Source of the DNA: Agrocybe praecox
Taxonomy: Eukaryota; Basidiomycota; Agaricomycetes; Agaricales; Agrocybaceae
NCBI GenBank assembly: GCA_964017145.1
Contig: OZ024851.1
Location: forward strand, 2,480,001 to 2,544,000
Direction of reading: 5' to 3'
Length of the DNA: 64,000 nt
Part shown: positions 44,914 through 55,911 of the stretch, in pieces
Numbering within the stretch: position 1 is the first letter of the stretch
How the letters are laid out: the number at the start of each line of letters is the position of its first letter
Translations under genes and position numbers: made by a program
The notes under the pieces: model-generated
Database searches by the model: none
What the model was told of the DNA's origin: nothing
The model's input: only the letters and a program-made list of their open reading frames with translations

Positions 44914-47079
44914 TTACACTTGCTTTGCAAGTCTTTTACTCTTTCTCCTACCAGGCTGAAGAATCCTTGCAGCTTCCTGTATAGCCAACATATCAGCATT
45001 TCCTTTGCTTCGGGTTTTCATGCTTTCAATCGGCGCAGGTGGTTCAGTGATAGACGCGGTGACAGTAGTTTCAGTGACAGGCCCACATATGAAAGACGCG
45101 CTTGCTGTTGTTTCAGTGACAGACGCGGACGCGGCTTGTGAGGAAGACGCGGTAGCAGTGTTTTCAGATACAGACGGGGGGTGTTGTTGATTTGAATCTG
45201 CGTATGTAGAAGACGCGTATTGTGTAACAGACGCGATGTTTGATGAAGACGCGGTAGCTGTGGTTCCAGAGACCGACGCAGATTGTTGTTGATTTGAATC
45301 TGCGTATGTAGATGACGCGTGTTTAGTGACGGTCGCGGATTGTTGTTGATCTGAATCTGCGTTGGGTAAAGACGCGGGTTCTTGCAAGTTGCCACCATCA
45401 AGTGTTTGCTTTTCTCTTTTATCAATATTAACCACAAGATACGTGCAAAAGACTTACAACTAATTGAGACGTAATATCAGATGTCTTTGCCTTCTTGTTT
45501 TTCTTCGGAGTACGCGGCTTCCGCGTGTCGTGTGTTTCAGAAATCCCTGTAATGCTCTCAGAATAACTCGCTGGTTCTAACTCTGAGGACTTTCGTGAAG
45601 AGGTAATTTGCTTGAAGTGAAATACTTTGTAAAGTGAGGTGTACGTTTGCTGCCGGTGGAAAATATGTTCAAAAAACAACTGCAGTTCCTCTTTGCTGAT
45701 GTTCTCCGGCAGTTTTGACATACCACCACTGGGAAAACATTTGGGATCCACAAAATCCGAAGGCTTTGCCGCAATAGCTGCCCACGGAGGTGGTCTAGAA
45801 GAGCTGGAGGCAAGAGCTACAAGGTATCTGAGCCTTATTGGAAGTAGTGTTTAAAGTATGCACGTACCAAAGTGAGTAGAAATATATTTCTTGTATAAAC
45901 ATATCAACGCAATTCGAGATTTTGCGTGGGTGCGCCAGTTTGCTTTCATACGCGGCAGCCCGTCGTTATCTTTTTCCCAACAATCCCCCTTGAGAGGAAC
46001 AGCTTCGACCCCATTATACAAGTGCACGCGCGCGATTGGAAATAAATCTGTAGGGATGCCACTGGGCGTAACGAGACATGCGCGGTCTGGATCTCCATCA
46101 GTCATCTGCTCCGCGTGTTGTGGAACAGATTCTTGTGCAGCGATCTGCAGCGCGTTTCGTAAGGCGACAAACCACTTCGCAACCGCGCGATGCGCGTCTT
46201 GATAACCAGCAGGATCAAATTTTTTGAAGGACATTGACTTGCCGAGCCCAAGCAATTCATGTATATGGTCATGACTGAACTCATATTAGTTTCGCGTAGT
46301 TAGTATGGTTAAATATCTCACAGTGTTACAACAGTATCCCCCTCCTTATTTTTGTTGAGCAGAAAACTGATGGATAAAATATCCATTTCACAGAAATTTT
46401 TCCGTGCCGCGTCATTGAAGCGCGCTTTTGAATACCTCCAGCGTAATCTATAATATCACATAAATAATGCGCGTCTTCAACAGCAGCGGCGGTACTTACT
46501 TGCGTTTGGTTTCCAGATTTAGGCCATACCGCTCTCGACGTGCGGCCTCGCGTTCTACCTCTTTTCTTTGTTCCGGTGTCAACTCTTCGTAAAACTTCTT
46601 GATGGCAGACATACGCGCTCCCAAATAGTTTTTGTGGGAGCCGTTCGCGTTCTCAACACCCAAAGCCACTGCAATGTTAGCATCGATCGCGTCTTGGTAC
46701 ATTTGATAAGTGACTTCGTTGAGCTTCACACGGATTGTTGCAGAACCAATGGGTTTGGGCCGGTTAAGTCGCCAATTATTTACAGTGAACGAGGCCAAAC
46801 GCTGCACTAGGTTCAGCTGAAAGATGCATGTCTCCAAAAACCAAGACCAACCTTGATGTGGAGGCGAACATCAGATATTTGCCCTGTTTTATCTTCCCAG
46901 TAGGCACATATCAACGGCACAATCTTTTTCTTAGCCAACAAACAGCGCTCGTTAGGATCCGCGCATCGTCTGTATTCAGCCCGGAATGGTTTCGCAATGC
47001 GCCGCTCCTGGTCATTCAATAACCAGGGTATTGTGTTTGATGCATCAGTGGGTTGTAACATGTTGGGAGTGAGGGACAT
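44914..47079 (-). CDS. KDZ-element accessory protein of unknown function
   Basis: Six minus-strand exons (47079-46852, 46816-46500, 46447-46322, 46274-45864, 45827-45458, 45408-44914) join to about 648 aa. The junction between exons 4 and 5 is the weakest: the strong GTACGT donor at 45867 would give the wrong phase, so a GTGCAT donor was used. Visible features: an N-terminal block with WLLNDQERRIAKPFR, a Glu/Arg-rich helix (EELTPEQRKEVEREAARRE), a domain with KFDPAGYQDAHRAVAKWF, then a Ser/Thr-rich low-complexity region with repeated Ala-Ser-Ala units and a basic tail RRKSKRLAKQV. No catalytic motif recognised. Divergent from the transposase gene over a shared 305-bp promoter. Confidence 0.65.
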
Positions 47080-47120
47080 TGTTCTGTTCTATGGCAATGC
47101 ATTGCATCCAGTCTGAACCT

Positions 47121-47128
47121 TATATATA
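47121..47128 (-). promoter_or_regulatory. TATA element for the minus-strand KDZ gene
   Basis: TATATATA about 42 nt upstream of the minus-strand ATG at 47079. Confidence 0.4.
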
Positions 47129-47333
47129 TCATCTCAATTGCCTGATGTTCGGCAACAGACACATGTTTGCTGAGAGGCTTTGTTTACTGCACATGTACAT
47201 ACACATGGCAGGAGTGCCTTTCACCCAATCTAATCGTTTGAACACGAAGTAAGAAAGATGCAACGCGATAAAGATGAACTCGTATCCACCTTGATCATCA
47301 AGTTGGAAATAAAAATAAGTAATCCGAAAGTAG

Positions 47334-47340
47334 TATATAA
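47334..47340 (+). promoter_or_regulatory. TATA element for the transposase gene
   Basis: TATATAA about 45-50 nt upstream of the transposase ATG at 47385. With the opposite TATA at 47121 it makes a compact divergent promoter. Confidence 0.45.
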
Positions 47341-47384
47341 ACTTTTTCGATAAGGCTAACAGACAACAGACTACATCTTCAAGA

Positions 47385-50300
47385 ATGGTAAAGTCCAAAA
47401 AAATGGATGTGCCCTATGACCGCGATGAGCAGGTTGTTGCTTATTTTGATGAATCTGACGAGGAACCGCCTGGCCGGGTGACGAAAAAGCGCAAACGAAC
47501 AAATCTATTGGCTCATTCCGAAGAAAATTCCGCCTCTCCCTCTAGGGTAAACACACCGCGTCCTGAGGATAACACTAACCGACCCCAAACGCGTGCTGAA
47601 AACGCCCGCACATCCGTAAATATGGCGTTGCCACAACATGACGAGGAACAGGCGCCCGTTGCGGCCCTAACCGACAACGATGACGCCCATTCCGTTGATA
47701 TACCCCGGAAGCGCGTGCGTATACATACAGTTGATAACCCTGAGGTAAAGCTAATCCATATTTGTTCTAGACCCAGAGCGACTATGTTCGCCAGTTTGTT
47801 GAACGCGCGCCGGGTCTTCTTGAAGGTCTTTTAAGCCGCGAAGCGTTGTCACCGGAGGCCGCGTCTTGTCCAAGTTGCACAGACAAGTTCGCGTTATGGC
47901 GTTGTCTTGATTGTGTCTCGTCGCCAACACTCTGTCGCGGATGCATGCGAACTAGCCATAGATTCAATGCCTTGCACCGTGTCGAGAGGTGGAATGGGTC
48001 GTTTTATATGCCAAGCAAGCTGTGGCAAACCGGATGTTACCTTCTCATTCCACATCATGACAGTGTTCCTTTGTGCGACAGTCTGCTCCACGAAATTAAT
48101 GTAATCGAAAAGCATCAGGAGACGAAGGATGCGGAGGAACAACGGGCAATTGCACACCAATATCAAGCACAAAAGCAAGACCCGTCACCGCGTGTTATGT
48201 TGGATGCGACACTTTCTGCAGAGGATACACGCGCTGTTCATAGGAACGATGGGCATGTCTTCGACTTAGCAGACGAGTCCTTGTATGTAGAGTCAAACGA
48301 GTGCGACGACGAAATGCCGGGTCTTCTAGAAGTACCATTTCTTCCCGCGTATATGGACACTGACGACGAAGATGACGAAGACGCGGACGCGGAAATGCAT
48401 ACAGCTCCCGGTGCTGCGTCTGAAAGCATGTTGCACGAAACGTATCACGCGTCATATGTGCGTGTTGTCCATACGACTGGCATACACTCCCTGGGCATGG
48501 TTTCCTGTCAATGCAGAGGAATGGGCCTTCTCCCCGTTGATCTCATGGCCAGCCATATGGTCCCGGCAAGCTTCGAAATAATCCGTACTTTGTTCACAGT
48601 ACAGGTTCTTGACGGTTTCCGTCTGAGCAATCTAGAGCTCCATGCATCCGCGTACAACTTCTACAACATGTTGAGGAGGATTACTTCTCCATTGGCACCA
48701 TCCGAGGTGGTCGACTTGCACAACGAGTTCCGGAGGATGTCGCGTCTTTGGCGCTGGCTTAAAAAGCTGAAATGGTCTGGGTATGGTCACAATGGTCGGA
48801 AACCCGAAGAAGCCACGCATGGGGAAATGGCCCTTTTCTGTCCAGCATGTCCTCAGGTAGATATTAATCTGCCGCAGGATTGGCGCGAAAGACGCGATCA
48901 ATGGATGTACCGGCGCGTCTTTGTAGCAGATGGCAACTTTAAAGCTGACCATGTCAGATCTGTCGTGCCTTCACGCGATTATTGGTTAATTGATGGAGCC
49001 GGGATGGCTCCAAAACGCGAAGATTACACCGACTTTCTGAAGACTGCCGCTGAACGGCCAACGGTAAGCATTAGACACGTCTCTATTTCTTCCAGATATC
49101 TCACAATCCTTCAGAAAGCGCCTTGCGAGCACCGGTTCAAGGTTCTCCAGACTGCGAAACAAACATCCAAATCATGCGATGTGACCGGCGTTGTAGGTGT
49201 CGCGTGTTCGCGACACGGGTGTTTCAGCCCGAACGCGCTTGTTGACCTCTTCAAAGGCGAACAACAGAAAAATGTCGACTACGCATTGATGCAGGCAATT
49301 AGGACCACCGGTGTAACTGTGGAACAGGGGGTCACTCTAATCTATGACATTGCATGCCAATATTCAGTTCATTTGCTCGCTCGAATTGGTCATCTTTTGC
49401 CACCCGGGATGCAGATCGATCGCGCCATTGGCATGTTCCACGTCCATGGGCATAAAGACGAATGTTTCTTCCGGTTTGCGCCATCATTCATCCCTGGCTC
49501 TGCAATAACGAGTGGCGAAATTTTGGAGAGTCTCTGGAGTACCCTCAATAGGATTTCGCAAGCAGCGCGTACCGCCACACTTGCTCACCGCGCCGAAATA
49601 TTGGACGACCACGCAAATGACTCGAACTTCAGAAAGGCATTGTCCATGGCCAGTTATCTCTGTCGGCGGCTCACAAAGGCCTCAATTATGAAAGAAGATA
49701 TAACCACCTACTTCAACAATCTTTGCACCAATGTACCCGCCCATGTACTTCGACAATGGACTGAGGAAATCAATGACGTGGAATCGCGTCGATATGCAGA
49801 TGTGAAAGCAATGGATATTTATATTCCCGTCGGACAACGCGCTACAGGCAGATCTGTCGAGGAGACGCGTGCTAACTCACGCGCCGGGGGTGCTGATGTA
49901 TATGCATGGCTTGAATTTGCTCTTACAGTGGAGGAGAATCAGTATGTCCGCATTCCACTATATCTGTACAATGTGTAGTGTTTAATCTTGAATTAGAATC
50001 GAGATTATGAATCGCGTCCGACGCATTGGTCGCATAATCGATGAGACTGAGCAAAATAAAATTGAGGAACTACGCGAGGTTTTGAAAACGTACTTTCTTC
50101 ACTTGGCAGAACTCCAGGCGAAGGCAGGAATTAATTATGAACGCGGTCCAGGCAACCTAGCTTTTGTCGGGGATGACATCGACTGGGATGGACAGACAAC
50201 CATGATAACCAACGACGCGACAAATGACGCGGGTGTTGCATATCCACCGGTGGGTATTTTTGCACCCGAGGGCGATCAACCTATCGAAAAGCAAATGATT

Positions 50301-51072
50301 TGTCTTCCATCCAACGGCAACACGCATGGGCAATTCGTTGCTGAAGAGTTAGAACTACGCGTGGAGCAGGCTGCCAAGCACTTAGCACATCTACGCGAGC
50401 TCATTGCGGACAAGTCCTTTCAGTATTCCGCGTTGATTCGGACTGGCAACCTACCTCAGGTTCGCACCCGCGCGCGTACAGCCTTACATGAAATGAATGC
50501 AAAGATTGCGTTCCACGCGAGGACATATAATCGTGTTCGCTGTCGCCTTGTTATGCTAGGTGCCGACGATACCACCCTGAATCAATATCAGCTACTTGCG
50601 CGTGAGGACATTGCCGCCAGTACAGCTATATTGAATTACAATGAACGTGGGTCTACAACTGCGGTTAGGCTTTCCTGGATCTGGCAATCGGTGACAATTA
50701 GAATAGAGGGCAATACTGTTGAAAACGCGCCCGCGGATGCGACTGCGTTACTTGAATGTGAGTACGGCAAAGACATTGAAGACGCGATAATGACGCGTCT
50801 TGACAGTTAAACGCGTCCACTGGCTACGCGGACGAGCATTATCTCAACGCTGGAACGAAGAATATAAGCTGGTTACCAATGAAATGCAATGGACCGTACG
50901 CTATTTTTTGAAGAAGGCGAATGATTGGAACAAAGTCCAGGCCAATTCTCCGGGGATTTCCATGGGAGCAATTGCGTACGCAAACAGGCAATGTTCTCAG
51001 TGGACTGAGCTTGCTAACCGCGCACATGTTCGTTTTTCCACCAACAACGCTGATTATGAGGCTCCGAACTGA
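47385..51072 (+). CDS. CxC2/KDZ transposase, intact
   Basis: Exons 47385-47744, 47771-49063, 49115-49941, 49997-50757 and 50807-51072 close in phase to 1168 aa; introns are 26, 51, 55 and 49 nt (the first is unusually short). The N-terminus is acidic and basic-charged (VTKKRKR). About residues 150-215 form a CxC2-type cysteine cluster (SCPSC, WRCLDC, LCRGC, then H and W). The KDZ transposase core follows with VACSRHGCFSP at about 577-587, YDIACQ at about 627, HVHGHKDEC at about 661 and a GEILESLW block at about 685; a long helical C-terminal part includes LSWIW and FKRVHWLRGRALSQRW. The family has an RNase H-like fold and catalyses cut-and-paste transposition in the nucleus. In the second intron the 51-nt segment is a multiple of three and lacks an in-frame stop, so it could be retained. 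Every family landmark I know is present, so it should be active. Confidence 0.88.
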
Positions 51073-51286
51073 AGTCGTAGACTCACGTATTGAACCACCG
51101 CGTACCAGGAGTCGCAATCGCGTCTTTCCTTCCGCGTACCAAGAGACGCGATCGCGTCTTTTCAATTTAGTTATATGATTGCATGTGACTAGATACTTTA
51201 TTTCAAGATGACACATCCGTGACTATTGAGCGATTATCTGTGACCAATTCAAATCCTGTCATTTCTTTCCTACTTACTTCACCAAG

Positions 51287-52867
51287 ATGCCCGCTATTCC
51301 TTGTCACTTATTTGACCCATCCTATCCCGCTAGCCCTGATGCAGCAAAAGCCCAGCTTCGTTGGCAACAATGTCTTGATTACGGTGACTCCCGCATGCGA
51401 CCTGTCCTACGAGAGATTATGAATACTACAGGAGAGAGGGCCAAATGGCTGACTTCCCTCTTTTTTGATGAATTGGTTAGTCGGTGATCAACAGTATCAC
51501 ATGATTCCTTTGCTAAGCATTTCATCTTTATTTTTATTTAGCAAACTTGGATGATCTGTCTGGGTCTGGGCACCGCGTCAGGCCTTCCGCTCCATGTACC
51601 GGTTCTCTTGCGCTCCATAGTTCAGTCATATGGTGGCAGTATTGCTGTCGACGCCAATTTGGTCATCAACATCACGCCCGCTGTTAAGAAAATCATCGAC
51701 GCGGGCACCGATGCGCAGGATCCATGGCATGAGGTTACCGCGTACTATCGCGATTTTTGGACCATGCAAAAACAACCGGTGAACGGAATCACCCCTCATA
51801 TTCAATATGGTGACATTGACGCGGCACTTGCTTTCCACAAACACGCGGTGCCGAGAACATTACATCCCAAGATAGCAGAAGGTGACCCCGCCCTTGCCAC
51901 CACCATTCAGCGAGCCATCGTACCACACGCAAAGGATTGTTGGACATGCCTGCTCAACCGCCAACTCGCATCCGATGCATTGAATGGCCTGCAGGGCCTC
52001 TTGTATGGGAAACGCGCCAGACAATCGCCGGCAATGGTCAGCATTGGTGTTCAAACATTAGACGCGGTGCTTCCAACAACGTCCATCACTCCTAAAAACA
52101 TTGTGAATCTCGGGTCTTCGGATTTGACCTCAACCCTGCGTCGACCTACCACCCCATCCACTATCAAGCATCCAATCGTCTTGGACGACAGCGGTGACGA
52201 AGTACCGGTGAAGAAGACTGCGCGTCCAGCACCACGCAAAAAAATAAAAACCGCGTTTTCTGCCACCCGCCCTGCCAAAGACGATTCCCTGGACAGGCCT
52301 TCCAATGTCAACACATCCAGCAACACCAAAAAAGTCGCAGAGGAATGGCAAGGTTTATATTTTAGCGCGATCCATATCGCGTCAAATGTCTCGAAGAAAA
52401 CCAAGCCATCAAGCCGCGTTCTCAAGGATCACTCCGTTGCCATAGCATGGGACGCCATCGACTTCACTGAGAAAGCTTCGAAAGACGCGCCCTCCGCATT
52501 GAACTCACAAAGTCTCACCCCGCTCTCAGCTCCCCGAATCGACTCCTCTGACGCGGTCACTCATACTATTAAACACGAGATGATTGACGCGTGGAGCGAC
52601 CTCGAGTTCACGCGCACAGATATTCCAATGGACGTCGACAATGTGTCCAAAGAGAGCGAGGTGGATGCAGAATATGTTGGCAGTTCCGAAGAGGAAGAGA
52701 GTGGGAGTTATGATGATGATAGTGACAGTGAGGATGATGATGGTATAAGTGGAGCAGAGATTGCCCTGGAACACTCCCTTGCCACTGCGAGTGCTCGCTA
52801 CCCGCTCGAGGCTTTTGAGTCCATTGAAGCGTCCCTCTTCGCTCACCCCGAAGATGAAAATGTTTGA
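51287..52867 (+). CDS. KDZ-element protein with acidic tail, unknown function
   Basis: Exons 51287-51475 and 51542-52867 give 504 aa. The start is at CACCAAGATGCC. The N-terminal 150 residues are mixed helical (RWQQCLDYGDSRMRPVL, then GLGTASGLPLHVPVLLRS), followed by a segment with a Cys pair (CWTCLL) and then Ser/Thr/Lys-rich linkers containing KKTARPAPRKKIK. The C-terminus has a very acidic patch of Glu, Ser and Asp at about 52690-52745. No recognised domain. The layout of folded N-terminus, basic nuclear-signal-like stretch and acidic tail suggests a chromatin or complex-assembly role, but this is inference. It lies 215 bp after the transposase and in the same direction. Confidence 0.7.
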
Positions 52868-53183
52868 GTGATTCTCTCAACGCGGGTTTTTTTTTTAAAT
52901 AATTACTTAGTGTCTTGTTCTGCGCGCGTCTTCCCTTCCCCCCGAGCCTTTTTTTTTTTTTAATTGTAATAAAATCTCTTGCTGCCTGATAGAAATGCCT
53001 CAAGACGCGTGTAATTGGAAGAATATAGCATTGAGAGAATTTAGTTTGAGTACAGTATAGACACGTGAGCACGCAAGACGCGCAGATATGAAAGTACAAC
53101 AGGGAATTTAGTTATGTGATACTAGGGACACTGATATTGCTCAAAGAGCGGGAAATAAACTTGCAATCGTGGGAAATTAGTTT
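52868..53183. repeat. Right subterminal region with degenerate repeats
   Basis: Same vocabulary as the left subterminal region (AAGACGCG, ATATGAAAGTACAA, GGGAATTTAGTT). Much shorter than the left one, so the two ends are asymmetric inside the inverted repeats. Confidence 0.55.
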
Positions 53184-54017
53184 GGGTACATGCATACCCA
53201 TATCACTCAAGATGTGAGGAATACAAGGGTGCAAATTTAGTTGGGCTACAAAATAAACGCGATATCACTCAAAGACGCGGAAAGATACAAGGCTAGCAAT
53301 TTAGTTAGGGTAATATAGACGCGCAAACACGCGAGACGAATCAATACCAATTTGATTTAAAGAAAACACATTCTAGTCTACTTTACTTTCATATCCGGGT
53401 GACCTCGTAGTAATCTCAATGCAGCCCCCTGGACACCCCAAATCTAAAAATCTGCATTCACAACCTGCCGAAATCCGCGCTGATTCAATTTGCTGTTCCA
53501 TCCCAGTACCGCGTGTATTCAAGAAACACGTGTTTCCGTGTCGATTCTCGAGTACCGCGCCCGGTGCTACGACCATCCCAGTACCGCGTGTATTTCTCGA
53601 GTACCACGCCCGGTGCTATGACCAACCCAGGTTCCCCCATCTTTTCCACCCAACCCGGTATCCTACCAACCTGCCCATTCTGATCTGCCCCCATATACGC
53701 GCATTGCTTTTGCACGATCCAAACCATTCCCGCGTGTATTGGCAAGACGCGAAAATCCGCGTCGATTCTCGAGCTACCGTGCCCGGTCCTAATACCAACC
53801 CGAATACCTGTATCCTACCCCTGCTGCAATACCACTACCATTCCCAGACCACACTCTCAATACCCTACCCAAACCTACCTACTACCGCCCTACCCCCTAC
53901 AATACCTACTTTCCTATTTGGGTTCACCTAGGATAGAAAGATTCAAAGAGATCTTTGAATCAGTTAGAAGCGCTACACTGTAGGCACTCTTTCTATCGTT
54001 ATATACGATACACTGTA
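53184..54017 (-). repeat. Right terminal inverted repeat, 834 bp
   Basis: Reverse complement of 40521-41354. The ORF pairs inside the two copies translate to the same proteins on opposite strands. The outer end reads CGATACACTGTA. Confidence 0.9.
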
Positions 54018-55911
54018 ACATGTGTACCTGCCAGGAGAGGGAAGGCAGGGATGGATCGATACACGGGCGTCAGAGAACTACACACCCCACTCAAATATCC
54101 TTCTTCTCAAACAGCCTAAGCCTAACACCCACCTCCTCAAGCCGTCCTCCCTCCACCCTCGCTAACCCACCACAACCTATACCCCCAACATTCGCGCCAA
54201 CCTTGGCCCAATAAACCGCTCTACGAACCAACACCTCCCATCCCCCAACCGCATCTGTCCAGTACGATGAACTTCCATATGGTTCTCCCTCCCTTGGTGG
54301 GTCCCAACAGCGGGGCGATGAAAAAAAAACACGCATTTGTTGCACCAAAAACGCCGCAGCAGTGATGCTCGCAAGGGACGATGAGCGTCAACCAGGAGAA
54401 TCGGGTTAACGTGAATGAATCCTGGTAATGAATCCTGGTAGGGTAGTTGCTTTTGTAGGGTCTGGGGTGGGTCGTTGTTGAGTTGAGACGAGACGTGAGC
54501 CTGTGGGAGCGGAAGATTACGATGAGGACGGTCGAGATGAGGATGATTGAATTGCCGCATGAGAGAAGAAATTTTTAGAAGCGGGGGAGGGAGGACCGAA
54601 ACGCGGAAAAAGATAAATTATATAGGTATTTCTTCTGCTTTTGAGGGTGAATTATCGACGTATGGAAACGTGGATGAGGAAAATGACGAGGAAATCCTGC
54701 CGTTCGTGATACCAGTCGTCACGTCCCTGTTTAAGCTTATGACGATGGCGGTTTTAGTCAGAGGCAGGCGCGAAGAAGTTCGAGTGATGTACCAACGTTA
54801 GGATCTGCGTTGAACGTGGGCGCGGAGGGTCATTGGGCAATAAGAGAACATGGGCGAGATTGTTATGACGGTGGGCTTGCCGAGATATCAACAACGTGTC
54901 CTGGATTCGGAAGAGGAGGGGAAACATATGAAGGTCAAATAACGACGGAAGGTAGTTCGTGTATGTGTTCACTAAGGTGAGAGTCGATATTTGTTTTCCG
55001 GACCAAGGGATAGTACTTCCTGACCTCCTTTGCCCCCACAGCCCAATAAAACGCCTGTTCCTCAAACACATTCCAACATCCAGAGCCAAAATCTCAAATA
55101 CTGTCTATAATTTATTCTTTCTGTTAACTTCAATTCAAACGGAGGATATAAGAAAGGACGTACGAGCATCGTAAGCCAAATCCACTGACAGCTACATCAA
55201 ATTCAGGGGTTCCTCAATTCGAAAAGCGCATAGTTGGCGTTCGACAGGCTGATGTAGGACGAGATAGACTCTACGCACGAGTTTTATCAGCAATTCGACC
55301 GTGACGCAAGAAAGGAGGAAAGCAAAATTGAGAGGCAACGAACACGGAGAGCGTTAAGAATCTTGGATGTGTGCGTAAATAGAACGCCAGTATAGACAAT
55401 GAGAGGGAATTGAATGTCGAGGGGGAAGAAGAAAGCGAACCCCCTAACAACCAAATTTAGACAAAACTCCGATGGCCGACTTCGTGCCGTCTCCTGTCTG
55501 AGTTTGATGTTCTAAATTTATCAGCACCAACTCCGAATGAATATCGTGCACCGAAATGTTTCTTTCTTGGAATCTCTGGGGCACTGTTTGTGATTACACC
55601 AAACATCGCTTATGGATCTGAACCTGTGTACGTTTCTTTAGGAAGGGAAGATAAAGTCATAAATGTTGAATGTAATAATAACACATCACGCGGCTGTATA
55701 AGGGCGCTGTGTTCATAATCAAAACAACTCACATAGCTGTGAACATTTTGGCAGTGCAGATATATATATCCTTCGTAGCATGTATATATTCTGGGTCGGG
55801 GATTTTTGCATTGCGGTGACCACGGCTGCTCTCTTCCTTTCCTCTTCATTGAACATCTTGGATCTGACTGTTTTGCGTGCGCTTGTGGACTTTCCGCATT
55901 TCACAAAAGGG
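54018..55911. other. Right flank of the KDZ element and upstream of NACHT copy 3
   Basis: Contains a minus-strand frame near 54348-54091 that reads as protein (RRAVYWAKVGANVGG) but has no anchor. The segment 54470-54790 is homologous to 30355-30640. From about 55500 it aligns with the region before NACHT copy 2. No gene can be supported. A TATA-like run is at about 55761-55769. Confidence 0.35.

Larger units (their letters stand above)
40521..54017. mobile_element. Complete 13.5-kb KDZ (Kyakuja-Dileera-Zisupton) DNA transposon
   Basis: Bounded by inverted repeats of 834 bp (position p pairs with 94538 minus p). It carries an intact CxC2/KDZ transposase and three further genes, all with splice-able open frames. 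KDZ elements are known fungal cut-and-paste transposons, expanded in Agaricomycetes and often associated with TET/JBP dioxygenase genes; no TET/JBP gene is present here. Termini are TACAGTGTATCGTATATAAC and its complement. The flanks (AGTAC before, ACATG after) give no clear 8-bp target duplication. ACGCG/CGCGT words are strikingly frequent across the element, in coding and non-coding parts. Near-identical ends and open genes argue for recent, possibly ongoing activity. Confidence 0.88.

Noticed and set aside
47129..47398. Minus-strand ORF across the divergent promoter
   Set aside because: Covers both TATA elements and the transposase start; AT-rich and not protein-like.
40521..54017. TET/JBP dioxygenase gene expected in some KDZ elements
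   Set aside because: No ORF in the element shows a dioxygenase HxD...H pattern in a plausible context.
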